This document shows positions 16,585 to 25,002 of a stretch of 64,000 bases of DNA, in pieces (within the stretch, counting starts at the first letter, position 1; each line of letters begins with the position of its first letter). Made by a program: the position numbers and the translations under genes. Below the pieces are notes generated by a model. It did no database searches. It had not been told where the DNA came from and was given only the letters and a program-made list of their open reading frames with translations. Where the stretch lies: positions 1,364,001-1,428,000 of the forward strand of contig JACJYN010000002.1 of NCBI GenBank assembly GCA_020636095.1. The letters run 5' to 3'. This DNA comes from Lewinellaceae bacterium. GTDB lineage: Bacteria; Bacteroidota; Bacteroidia; Chitinophagales; Saprospiraceae.

Positions 16585-18072
16585 TCAACTTTGAATACTC
16601 CCTGGCCTGGAGATCATCCAAAGCCCCAGGAAGGTAAGCAATCCGTTGAGGGCTATAATGAGAAAGCCAAACTCAAAGCCGGAAAGCCAGGCGGCAGAAT
16701 TTGAATTCAATATATAGGATAGAGCCGGTGCAGCGATACAAACGGGAATCACCCAGCTGGAACGCACCTCCCTTTGAGTAAGCATGCCAAAAGAAAAGAG
16801 CCCGAGGATAGGCCCATAAGTATACCCCGCGGCTATGAAGAGCTGGCTGATCACCGCATCGTTATTGAGTGCATTGAAAACCACAATGATGATGAGTAAT
16901 ACCAGAGAGATACCTATATGAACAATACCCCGGGTCCTCCGTTTTTGCTCTTCACTGGCATCGCTTTTTTCGATATTCAGGAAATCTACGCAGAAAGAGG
17001 TCGTCAGGGCAGTAAGGGCGGAGTCGGCACTGGAATAGGCTGCTGCGATCAGGCCCAGAATGAAAAGAACGCCAACGGCCGGAGAAAGATGGCGAAGTGC
17101 AATCATTGGAAAAAGTTCGTCGGTCTTTTCCGGCACTTCCAGGCCGATACTGGAAGCATATATATACAACAAAGCGCCCAGGCTCAGGAAGAGCAGGTTG
17201 GCAAAAACCAGGACCACGCTAAAAGTGTAGACGTTTTTCTGTGCCTCGCCAATATTCCGGCAGCTCAGGTTCTTCTGCATCATGTCCTGATCCAGGCCGG
17301 TCATCACCACGGCGATCAGCGCTCCGCTAATGAACTGTTTAAAAAAGTTATTGGGGTCATTCCACCCTCCCTCAAAGAAAAACATCTGGGAATAGTCGCT
17401 CGACCGCACCATGGCCACCAGCCCTCCCAGGTCGGTTTCCAGTGCATTGCCAATTGAGATAATGGTCAGCACGACAGCCGAGATCATGCAAACGGTCTGC
17501 AGGGTATCCGTATATACGATGGTCCTGATCCCTCCCTTGAAGGTATAAACCCAGATGAGCAGAATCGTCATCGCAACAGTAGCGGCAAAGGGAATGCCAA
17601 AGGGCCCCAAAACGAATTGCTGGAGGACGATAGCCACCAGATAGAGCCGGAAGGAAGCGCCAATAGTCCTGGAGAGCATAAAATAAGCGGCTCCAGTCTT
17701 ATAGGCGTGGTAGCCCAGGCGTTGCTCCAGAAAGGTGTAGATGGAAGTAAGGTTCAGGCGATAGTACAAGGGCAACAAGACCTGAGCGATGATCAGATAG
17801 CCCAGTAAATAACCAAAGACCATCTGCATATAAGAAAAAGACTGGTTGGCCCCACCGGCGCCCACCACTCCCGGAATGGAAATGAAAGTAACACCCGAAA
17901 GGGAAGCCCCAATCATGCCGATAGCAACCAGTATCCAGGGGGATCTGCGCCCCGCCAGGAAAAATTCGGCATTGCCGGCCTTCCTACCGGTGAAATAGGA
18001 TACAGTGATCAAAACCAGGAAGTAAACTGCAATGATGCCGAGGATAAACGTGGGTGTCAGTTGGTTGATCAT
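16585..18072 (-). CDS. Sodium:solute symporter (SSF family)
   Basis: 495 residues with about 13 hydrophobic segments, in the SSF/SLC5 fold. The N-terminal part reads YFTGRKAGNAEFFLAGRRSPW and GMIGASLSGVTFISIPG, the family's first unwound helix region; GLIAAAYSSADSALTALTTSFCVDF holds the Ser-rich Na+-site segment. It imports a small solute with sodium; the substrate (sugar, amino acid, sialate or other) cannot be read from sequence. It has a good promoter at 18098-18126. Confidence 0.92.
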   Translation of the reverse strand: MINQLTPTFILGIIAVYFLVLITVSYFTGRKAGNAEFFLAGRRSPWILVAIGMIGASLSGVTFISIPGVVGAGGANQSFSYMQMVFGYLLGYLIIAQVLLPLYYRLNLTSIYTFLEQRLGYHAYKTGAAYFMLSRTIGASFRLYLVAIVLQQFVLGPFGIPFAATVAMTILLIWVYTFKGGIRTIVYTDTLQTVCMISAVVLTIISIGNALETDLGGLVAMVRSSDYSQMFFFEGGWNDPNNFFKQFISGALIAVVMTGLDQDMMQKNLSCRNIGEAQKNVYTFSVVLVFANLLFLSLGALLYIYASSIGLEVPEKTDELFPMIALRHLSPAVGVLFILGLIAAAYSSADSALTALTTSFCVDFLNIEKSDASEEQKRRTRGIVHIGISLVLLIIIVVFNALNNDAVISQLFIAAGYTYGPILGLFSFGMLTQREVRSSWVIPVCIAAPALSYILNSNSAAWLSGFEFGFLIIALNGLLTFLGLWMISRPGSIQS

Positions 18073-18097
18073 ACGGATGCCTGCTTATTTAGCAAGG

Positions 18098-18126
18098 CAA
18101 ATATAGTAAAATTGAGAAAAGGGCAA
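18098..18126 (-). promoter_or_regulatory. Promoter of the SSF symporter gene
   Basis: On the complement strand TTG (18126-18124) and TATATTTG (18105-18098) are separated by 18 bases, close to the Bacteroidota -33/-7 arrangement. The -7 box lies 26 bases before the symporter ATG. Confidence 0.6.
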
Positions 18127-18135
18127 GGTTTTGGT

Positions 18136-18441
18136 TTATTCAATCAAACTTTCCAGCTGTTGTTTCAACAGCGCCAGGTTCTGAACGCCCATCGCCTGCC
18201 ACTTGCGTTCTCCGGCCTGAAAGATCATCAGGGTTGGAATACTGCGGATTCCCAGTTTGCTGGCCAGCGGCTGGTTGCGGTCTACATCGATCTTGACGAT
18301 CCTGATTTTATCTCCCATCTGGGATTTGAGCTGCTTCAATATGGGCGCCTGAGCCTTGCAGGGGCCGCACCAGTCGGCGTGGAAATCTACCAACACAGGA
18401 GTGGCGGAATTGATGATATCGGTGAAGCTGGACTTTGACAT
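18136..18441 (-). CDS. trxA: Thioredoxin
   Basis: 101 residues, single thioredoxin domain, cytoplasmic. The redox motif is WCGPC (Cys25, Cys28) in VDFHADWCGPCKAQAP, followed by KIDVDRNQPLASKLGIRSIPTLMIF with the cis-proline. This is the general disulfide reductase fed by thioredoxin reductase; no reductase gene is in the window. The gene is divergent from the FKBP isomerase gene. Confidence 0.95.
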   Translation of the reverse strand: MSKSSFTDIINSATPVLVDFHADWCGPCKAQAPILKQLKSQMGDKIRIVKIDVDRNQPLASKLGIRSIPTLMIFQAGERKWQAMGVQNLALLKQQLESLIE

Positions 18442-18556
18442 GGCTTTTTATTTGATAAAACAGTGTAAAAGAGAGACAGGTTGACTACTGGGAAGGCCGG
18501 GGATTACCGTTGCACGAAGAAAAAGAGTTGAGTATATTGGAACCAAACCAACTCCT

Positions 18557-19162
18557 ATGAAAAAAACCATCCCTTTCCTCAGCTTCATTTCCCTCTTTTT
18601 GGCTGCTTGCGGCGGCAATTCCGGTGAAAAAGCCGGACATCAAAATCAGGCTGCGCAACAAGAAGAGCCAGCCGAACCGGTGGACGAAGACCAGGCCATC
18701 CTTCAGCTTTCCTCCTACCTTACCGCCGACCCACAAAATCAGGCGGAAAAAGACCAGAACGCCATCGTCAACTATGCCATTGACGAACTCATCCCGCTGG
18801 AGCGCACCCGCTCCGGGCTGCTGTACCGCATCCTCGAAGAAGGCGAAAGTGACAAGCTGAAATGGGGGGATTACATCTCCGTCCACTACAAAGGCTACTT
18901 CCTGGACGGCCGGGTGTTCGACTCTTCCTACCGCCGGGATAAGCCCCTGAAATTTTACATCGGCAATATGATCCCCGGTTGGAATGAGGGGATTCAACTG
19001 ATCGGCCCGGGAGGCAGGGTACAACTCTTCTTGCCCTCCCCGCTGGGTTACGCAGAAAAAGGGCTGTCGGATGGTAAGGAGGGCTTCCTGGTGCCGCCAA
19101 ATACGCCTTTGGTGTTTGAGGTGGAGGTGCTGGAGCGGTTGGAAAAAACGGGGGAAGGATAA
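18557..19162 (+). CDS. FKBP-type peptidyl-prolyl isomerase, lipoprotein
   Basis: 201 residues. The signal SFISLFLAACGGN is a lipobox with Cys18, so the protein is a membrane-anchored folding catalyst facing the periplasm or surface. A charged low-complexity linker leads to an FKBP domain at about 95-198: GDYISVHYKGYFLDGRVFDSS, LKFYIGNMIPGWNEGI, PPNTPLVFEVEVLERL. The catalytic-site pattern (Tyr, Phe-Asp, Trp) is present. A short N-terminal segment before the domain could mediate dimerisation, as in FkpA-like proteins. Confidence 0.94.
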   Translation: MKKTIPFLSFISLFLAACGGNSGEKAGHQNQAAQQEEPAEPVDEDQAILQLSSYLTADPQNQAEKDQNAIVNYAIDELIPLERTRSGLLYRILEEGESDKLKWGDYISVHYKGYFLDGRVFDSSYRRDKPLKFYIGNMIPGWNEGIQLIGPGGRVQLFLPSPLGYAEKGLSDGKEGFLVPPNTPLVFEVEVLERLEKTGEG

Positions 19163-19475
19163 GGGGGGATACTATATTGTCATATTGTTATAAGTAGTCG
19201 GACACAGGGAGTGTTCGCAATTCGAAAATCACTGAAAATCAAGAGGCGTTATTTAAAAGAGGGCCACCCGTCTAAGGTTGGACACTATTGATAGCCAAAG
19301 GGTTGTAGAACCCCCAAAGCCGTTCCGACTTCCGCGTTCCGACTTCCGACTTTGTCCGTCCATCCCCGAGTCGAGTTCGGGGCAGGCGTACACCACCTCC
19401 AGCCCATTCTGCTCCATATTAGAGTGGTAGCCTTTTTGGCGATTTCAACCCGAAGGATAATTCCCCAACAAGCTC
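19163..19475. other. Convergent intergenic region carrying pieces of three repeat families
   Basis: Three fragments lie in order: the TATTG(T/C)CATATTGTTATA family (19173-19194) with a following GGACACA shared with 59508; a TTCGCAATTCG heptad piece (about 19213) with CTGAAAATCAAGAGG; and CCGTCTAAGGTTGGAC (19270-19285), the terminal sequence of the element at 38097. After these come two CGTTCCGACTTCC-like copies near 19321-19345. No gene is visible. Confidence 0.65.
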
Positions 19476-20429
19476 CTAATCCAGCACTACACTCTCCTCC
19501 GCCACCGAACTCAGGGCAAATATCCCGTACCCCCCCTCAATATTGCTGTGCACGGTCACCGGCTCGGCGAAGGGGTTATCCAATGCGTCATAATACTGCC
19601 TGAGTGAAAGATCGTACAGGAAAGCGTCGCGCGAGAGCGTATACAGGCGCGCCACGAGACGAGCGTTGCCTTGCCCCTCCGGCAGAGCGCCCTGATAGGT
19701 GTAAAGGCTAACCGTATAGGAGCTTCCATTAAACGATTTATCGGTAAAGACCTGCTCGTAGTGGTAGCCATACTGCACGACCTGGTCAAGCGTACTGGCA
19801 TATACCGGGTTGCTGTATGTAATGGTATCCCCCCCTGGCTGCCCTTCCGAAATCTCATAGAAAAACGCCAGCGCATAGTAGTTTTCCTCATCCGCCGGGT
19901 CGTTGAGTTGCACCTCAATGCCGTCGGCGCGCCGCCCTTCACCGTCGATGGCGCCGTCGCGTTCTACCCTCAGAGATTGGATCGAAGCAGGAACGGGCAT
20001 CACCTGCTCAGCAGAAATGGGTTCGTAACCCGGAGCGCTCACTTCCATCCGGTAAAGCCTGGGAGCCGTACCTAGCGGTTCATCCAGAGAAAGGAAATAT
20101 TTTAATTTATCCGGTAAAAAGAAAAAATCGCCCCCCACCCATTCGCCGTCGCGAAAAAGGCGCACGGCTGCATCCTCCGGAATGTCGTAGGCCGAAGTAT
20201 CCAGGATGCCCAGGCTGTTGGCCACCAGGGCCGTGACGCCCGTATCCAGGCTGGAAAACCGAGCATTGAGCACCAGCCGGGATTCGTGTTCCGGAATTTC
20301 CACTTCCACGACCTGGCTGAACCGGTCCGAATCGCAACCAGCCAGGAGGAAAAGAGAAAAACTTAAAATCGTTATTTTTATAATAATTACTTTTGTAATC
20401 ATTATATTTATAATCGTTATATTTTTCAT
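19476..20429 (-). CDS. DUF4249 lipoprotein (partner of the adjacent TonB receptor)
   Basis: 317 residues with a long, isoleucine-rich signal (MKNITIINIMITKVIIIKIT) and lipobox LLAGC (Cys32). The mature sequence EIPEHESRLVLNARFSSLD and VRLFRDGEWVGGDFF, then PGYEPISAEQVMPVPASI, matches DUF4249, a family of surface lipoproteins encoded next to TonB-dependent receptors in Bacteroidota. By analogy with SusD-like partners it may cap or feed the receptor encoded just upstream, 88 bases away on the same strand; this is inference. The first coding bases are unusually AT-rich compared with neighbours, with repeated ATAAT/TTATA steps. ATG 20402 (MITKVII) is an alternative start. Confidence 0.88.
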   Translation of the reverse strand: MKNITIINIMITKVIIIKITILSFSLFLLAGCDSDRFSQVVEVEIPEHESRLVLNARFSSLDTGVTALVANSLGILDTSAYDIPEDAAVRLFRDGEWVGGDFFFLPDKLKYFLSLDEPLGTAPRLYRMEVSAPGYEPISAEQVMPVPASIQSLRVERDGAIDGEGRRADGIEVQLNDPADEENYYALAFFYEISEGQPGGDTITYSNPVYASTLDQVVQYGYHYEQVFTDKSFNGSSYTVSLYTYQGALPEGQGNARLVARLYTLSRDAFLYDLSLRQYYDALDNPFAEPVTVHSNIEGGYGIFALSSVAEESVVLD

Positions 20430-20517
20430 AATCCTATTTTTTTCACCAGATGAAACCAGGCAAGTTTATCCCGGGCCTGCCGGTTGCAAAACTTGCCGGG
20501 TTGACCGGCCTGTTTTT

Positions 20518-22887
20518 TCAAAACTTAAACTGATATGACACCGACGGGATGATGGGCAGTATACTCACCTCCCTAAACCGGCGCTTCTCATAAAACTGCC
20601 CGGTTTCGGGATCGAACACCCGCTCGGTATCCAGGGTCATGTAGTAAGGGTTTCGGTGGTAGTAGGCATTGTACAGCCCCACTACCCAGGTACGCTCCCA
20701 TCTGCGTTTTTTCTTATTGAATTGCACACTCAGGTCGAGGCGGTGGTAGTCAGTCATTCGGAAAGCGTTCTTTTGGCCGCCGGACTCGATCTCTGCGTTG
20801 CCGACGAAGGGGTTATCAAAACCTCCGGCGTAGACATCATGCGGATAGCGGAAGGTGTTGAGTGTCACGGCGTTACCGGTGCCATAAATCCAGGCGGCGG
20901 AGAAGCTCACCTTTTCACTCAGGCCGTAATTGAGCACCAGGGAGATGTCGTGGCGGCGGTCGTAGCGGAAGGGGAAACGGCGAGCACTGTTGATCTCATC
21001 AAACTGCCGCCAGTTCCAGCTCAGGGTATAGCCCAGCCAGCCAGAAAAACGGCCGCTTTTTTTCTGGAGGAACAGCTCCAGCCCGTAGCTTTCGCCATCG
21101 CCCTGGGTGACCTTGTCCTGCCAGTCGTTTTCGAGCCCGAAGAGGAAGCTGGCGCCTTCTTTATAGGAGATCACGTTGTGCATCTTTTTGTAATACCCTT
21201 CCAGGCTGATCTCATAATCTGCTCCCAGGGTGCGGGCGGCGCCCAGCGCGGCCTGCCAGCTCTGCTGCGGTTTGATGCGTTCAGTGCTGGGCACCCACAG
21301 GTCGGTAGGCAGGCTGAACGACTCGCTGGTCAGCAGGTTGATGTACTGCGTCATGGTGGCGAAGGAGCCTTTGAGCGACCAGTTGTTGTCGAGCAGGTAC
21401 CGAAGCCCGAGGCGGGGCTGGAGGGAGGAATAGAACTTCCCATCCACCGTGAAGCCCGAAGCGTGTACGCCCAGGTTGGCCTTCAGTGCGCCGAACTGCA
21501 TGTCGTCTTCCAGATAAAGGGCAAATTCACCGCTGTAAGCGTTCTGGGAGCCGACCAGGGTATCGAACTGCTCTTCGGCAAACTCGGCGTTGAGAGCCAG
21601 CGCCCCCGGCTCGTAGCGGTGGTTGATAGCCGAGGCCCCGAAGCGGATGTAATGGCTGGGGCTGGGGATGAAGTCGAAGTCAACGCGGGCGGCCAGGTCC
21701 TCGATGCCGGAAAAATACTTGGCGGAATAGGTTTCCGTCTGCTCCCCGAAACGGTCCTCAAACTCCGCCAGTATGTCAATCTTATAACGGCTGTAGGTAA
21801 TCGTAGTATTGGCAAAAAGCTTGTTGTTGAGCTGCCAGTTCCAACGCAGGGCGGAGATGACGTTGCCCCAGTCGATACCGCCTTTGAAACGGCCGTCTTC
21901 CTCTTTGAACTCATTGGCGAAAACATCCGATCCAAAGTACCCGCTCAGGAAAAGCCGGTGTTTATCGTTGATCTTATGTTGTATCTTCGCGTTGAGGTCG
22001 TAAAAGTAAAGGTCTACATTGAGGTCGGTGCCGGGTTCTTCATTGGCGTTGATGATGGGCGCAAAGATCAGGTCGGCGTAGGTGCGGCGGCCGGAGATGA
22101 GGAAGGAGGTCTTATCTTTGACGATCGGCCCTTCCAGGGACAGCTTGGAAGAGATCAGCCCGATGGCGCCCTCGCCGTGGAATTCCTGCAGGTTGCCCTC
22201 CTTCATGTTGATCTCCAGCACCGAGGACAAGCGCCCGCCGTAACGGGCGGGAAAGCCCCCTTTGGTCAGGGTGACGTTCTTGATGGCGTCGGCATTGAAT
22301 ACCGAAAAAATCCCCAGCAGATGAGAGACGTTGTAGACCGGCACGCCGTCCAGCAGCACCAGATTCTGGTCGGGGCTGCCGCCGCGTACGTACAGGCCGG
22401 TCTGGCCTTCGCCGCCCGACTGTACGCCAGGCAATAACTGCAAGGCTTTGAGTACGTCGGCCTCTCCCAGCAGGGCCGGCACTTTTTTGATCTGGGCAAT
22501 GGGGATATCGATCTGGCTCATTTGAGTGCGTTCTTCGATGCGCGCTCCGTTCTTGGTGGCAGAAACGACGACTTCCGACAGTTGTACCGCTCCGGCCAGG
22601 CCGATGTTCAGGCTAATGTCCTTGTCCAGGTACAAATCCCGGTGGCTGGCGTCATAGCCGATATAGGAAAAGGACAGGGAGACGGAATCAGCGGGCAAGG
22701 TCAGGCTGTAGAAGCCATAAGTGTTGGTCACCGCGCCGCCGCCGCTTCGGCTGTCGTAAACGTTTGCGCTGATCAGGGGTTCTCCAGAGTTGGCATCCCG
22801 GATATATCCACTGATGGTGTACTTCTGGGCACGGGCCAGAGGAGCACAAAGCAGAAGGATAAAAAACAGAAAAAACAGATGTTTCAT
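20518..22887 (-). CDS. TonB-dependent receptor with N-terminal carboxypeptidase-like domain
   Basis: 789 residues from ATG 22887 (MKHLFFLFFILLLCAPLARAQ signal peptide). Residues about 22-110 form the carboxypeptidase-regulatory-like domain (YTISGYIRDANSGEPLISANVY). The plug follows at about 118-230 (LGEADVLKALQLLPGVQSG, GLYVRGGSPDQNLVLLDG), then a 22-strand barrel to the C-terminal phenylalanine (SVSYQFKF). It imports a large or scarce substrate with TonB energy. It pairs with the DUF4249 lipoprotein downstream. An upstream ATG at 22911 would add eight residues before the signal peptide and is less likely. Confidence 0.95.
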   Translation of the reverse strand: MKHLFFLFFILLLCAPLARAQKYTISGYIRDANSGEPLISANVYDSRSGGGAVTNTYGFYSLTLPADSVSLSFSYIGYDASHRDLYLDKDISLNIGLAGAVQLSEVVVSATKNGARIEERTQMSQIDIPIAQIKKVPALLGEADVLKALQLLPGVQSGGEGQTGLYVRGGSPDQNLVLLDGVPVYNVSHLLGIFSVFNADAIKNVTLTKGGFPARYGGRLSSVLEINMKEGNLQEFHGEGAIGLISSKLSLEGPIVKDKTSFLISGRRTYADLIFAPIINANEEPGTDLNVDLYFYDLNAKIQHKINDKHRLFLSGYFGSDVFANEFKEEDGRFKGGIDWGNVISALRWNWQLNNKLFANTTITYSRYKIDILAEFEDRFGEQTETYSAKYFSGIEDLAARVDFDFIPSPSHYIRFGASAINHRYEPGALALNAEFAEEQFDTLVGSQNAYSGEFALYLEDDMQFGALKANLGVHASGFTVDGKFYSSLQPRLGLRYLLDNNWSLKGSFATMTQYINLLTSESFSLPTDLWVPSTERIKPQQSWQAALGAARTLGADYEISLEGYYKKMHNVISYKEGASFLFGLENDWQDKVTQGDGESYGLELFLQKKSGRFSGWLGYTLSWNWRQFDEINSARRFPFRYDRRHDISLVLNYGLSEKVSFSAAWIYGTGNAVTLNTFRYPHDVYAGGFDNPFVGNAEIESGGQKNAFRMTDYHRLDLSVQFNKKKRRWERTWVVGLYNAYYHRNPYYMTLDTERVFDPETGQFYEKRRFREVSILPIIPSVSYQFKF

Positions 22888-23116
22888 AAAAGGTATTTTT
22901 GGTAAAGACAAGCCTGCGTTCCCTGGGGTTACATCCCTTTACTAATGGCTTTGGTGAAATCCTCCTCAAAAAAAGGAGTTTTTTTGAAAAAATGTGCACA
23001 TTTATGGACAGGAGGGGCCCGAACTATGGGTTAGCAGTTGTTAGCCGTATGTTGCCAATCAACAAACACCGGCCAAACATGCTCTTACGCTCCAACTTAC
23101 AAATCACAAAAAATAC

Positions 23117-24412
23117 ATGATAGGTAATATACTCCTCACGCTTTTCCTCGTACTGCTCAACGGCTTCTTTGTCGCCGCCGAATTTGCCATTGTCAAGGTG
23201 CGAACCTCCCAAATACAGGTGCGAACCGGGCAAAACCTGGCGGCCCGGGTAGCGGAATCCGTTATTGCCAACCTCGACGCTTACCTGGCGGCCACCCAAC
23301 TGGGCATCACCCTGGCCAGCCTCGGGCTGGGCTGGATTGGCGAAGGAGTGGTTTCGGAGATTATTCTGGCCAGTATGCACGGGCTGGGTGTAGAAATGAG
23401 TGAGGCGGCGGCCCATCAAATCGCCCTGCCCACCTCTTTTGCCCTGATCACGGTGCTGCACATCGTTTTCGGAGAGTTGGCGCCCAAATCGCTGGCCATC
23501 CGGTTCCCGACCCGGACGGCAATGGTGACCGCCATCCCTCTCCGGGTTTTTTACTTCATTTTTGCCTGGCCGATCAAACTGCTCAATGGCATTGCCAATG
23601 CCTTTCTGAAACTGATCGGTATTCAGCCGGTTCCTCATGCCGAAGTGCACTCGGAAGAAGAGCTCAAGCTGATCATTGCGGAGAGTGCGGAGGGTGGGGC
23701 TATACAATCTTCAGAGCGGGAGCTGATCCAGAACGTCTTCGACTTCGATGACCGCCTGGTGCGGCAGGTGCTGAAACCCCGCACGCAGATTATCGCATTG
23801 GATGCTGAAACCCCGATTCAATCCGCCATCGAAACCGCCCTGGAGGAGGGCTATTCCCGCGTTCCGATATACGAAAAAAATATCGACAACATCTTCGGCT
23901 TCGTAACCACCAAGGACCTTCTGGCGGCGGCTTACCGCCAGGAAAAAACCAGCCTGCGCGAGCTGGCGCGCCCCGTTATTTTCACCCCCGTCAGCCGAAA
24001 AGTAATGCCGCTCCTGCGCCAGTTCCAGCGCGAACGGGCGCAGCTGGCGGTTGTGGTTAGTGAGTTTGGAGGCACGGTGGGCCTCATCACAATGGAAGAT
24101 ATTCTTGAAGAACTGGTTGGGGAAATTCAGGACGAGTACGACACCGAACAACCCATTGTGGAAAAGATAGGGGAAAATAAGTTTCGTGCCCTCGCCCAAA
24201 ACCCGGTCGACGAGATCAACCACTTCCTGCCCGAACCCTTGCCGGAAAGCGTCGAATACGTCACCCTGGCCGGCCTCCTTCTTCAAATCGCACAGGACGT
24301 GCCCACCGTGGGGCAAATATTCACCATTGGCAACTATCAGGTAAAGATCACCCTCCTTCAGCACACCAGCCCTGAAGAAGTGGAATTGGAATGGCAAGGA
24401 CAAAAATCATAA
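23117..24412 (+). CDS. CNNM/CorC-like membrane protein (DUF21, CBS pair, CorC_HlyC)
   Basis: 431 residues. Residues about 1-190 are the DUF21 transmembrane domain (VLLNGFFVAAEFAIVKVRTSQI; LHIVFGELAPKSLAIRFP). A CBS pair follows at about 205-325 (MKPRTQIIALDAETPIQ-type wording as LKPRTQIIALDAETP; NIDNIFGFVTTKDLL; FGGTVGLITMEDILEELVGEI). The C-terminus is the CorC_HlyC domain (FRALAQNPVDEINHFL). Such proteins are linked to Mg2+ (or other divalent cation) export and homeostasis; the older name hemolysin is misleading. Confidence 0.93.
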   Translation: MIGNILLTLFLVLLNGFFVAAEFAIVKVRTSQIQVRTGQNLAARVAESVIANLDAYLAATQLGITLASLGLGWIGEGVVSEIILASMHGLGVEMSEAAAHQIALPTSFALITVLHIVFGELAPKSLAIRFPTRTAMVTAIPLRVFYFIFAWPIKLLNGIANAFLKLIGIQPVPHAEVHSEEELKLIIAESAEGGAIQSSERELIQNVFDFDDRLVRQVLKPRTQIIALDAETPIQSAIETALEEGYSRVPIYEKNIDNIFGFVTTKDLLAAAYRQEKTSLRELARPVIFTPVSRKVMPLLRQFQRERAQLAVVVSEFGGTVGLITMEDILEELVGEIQDEYDTEQPIVEKIGENKFRALAQNPVDEINHFLPEPLPESVEYVTLAGLLLQIAQDVPTVGQIFTIGNYQVKITLLQHTSPEEVELEWQGQKS

Positions 24413-24436
24413 CTTTCTCTTTTTTTTGTTAATACA

Positions 24437-24463
24437 TTGAACTCCTGGAAATACTTAGTTTTG
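24437..24463 (+). promoter_or_regulatory. Promoter of the methylmalonyl-CoA operon
   Basis: A perfect TAGTTTTG -7 box (24456-24463) is preceded by a TTG at 24437-24439, 16 bases upstream; the -7 box lies 47 bases before the epimerase ATG. It is identical to the -7 box at 7019. Confidence 0.6.
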
Positions 24464-24510
24464 ACCGGAAAATTAATCCATCAGAGCTCTTAAACCATAA
24501 AACGTCAGCC

Positions 24511-24915
24511 ATGAATATCACGCATATCGAACACATCGGCATAGCGGTAGAAAACATGGAAGAAGCCATCGCCTACTACGAAAACGTACTAGGCCTGAAG
24601 TGCTACGCCATCGAAGAAGTCGCCGATCAGAAAGTCAAAACGGCCTTCTTTATGGTCGGCCAGACCAAAGTGGAACTACTCGAATCGACCAGCCCGGAAG
24701 GGCCTATCGGTAAGTTTATTGAAAACCGGGGCCCGGGGCTCCACCACCTGGCCTTTGCCGTGAGTGATGTGGCCCAATCCTTACAGAAAGCTGAGGCCAA
24801 GGGCATGCGCCTGATTGATAAAGCCCCGCGCCAAGGCGCTGAAGGCCTCAAAATCGGGTTCCTGCATCCTAAATCCACCCTGGGGGTACTCACTGAGCTC
24901 TGCGGTAAAAAGTAA
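24511..24915 (+). CDS. mce: Methylmalonyl-CoA epimerase
   Basis: 134 residues, one glyoxalase/VOC fold. It interconverts the (R) and (S) forms of methylmalonyl-CoA. The metal ligands are visible as His8 in HIEHIGIAVENM, the histidines of GPGLHHLAFAV and the glutamate of LTELCGKK. It heads an operon encoding a Na+-linked decarboxylase that acts on the (S) form, so it would feed that enzyme from the mutase product, or the reverse in propionate use. Confidence 0.95.
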   Translation: MNITHIEHIGIAVENMEEAIAYYENVLGLKCYAIEEVADQKVKTAFFMVGQTKVELLESTSPEGPIGKFIENRGPGLHHLAFAVSDVAQSLQKAEAKGMRLIDKAPRQGAEGLKIGFLHPKSTLGVLTELCGKK

Positions 24916-25002
24916 CTTCGTTCATTAGGTTGATTGAGTTGAAAGGGTTGAACAGTAGCCCGGCAATCAACCCATTCAATCCAATAAACTCTATCAACAA
25001 AA

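Noticed and set aside
20656..22437. 593-codon plus-strand ORF inside the TonB receptor gene
   Set aside because: It is antisense to a clear receptor and has no recognisable domain; long antisense frames are expected in GC-rich genes.
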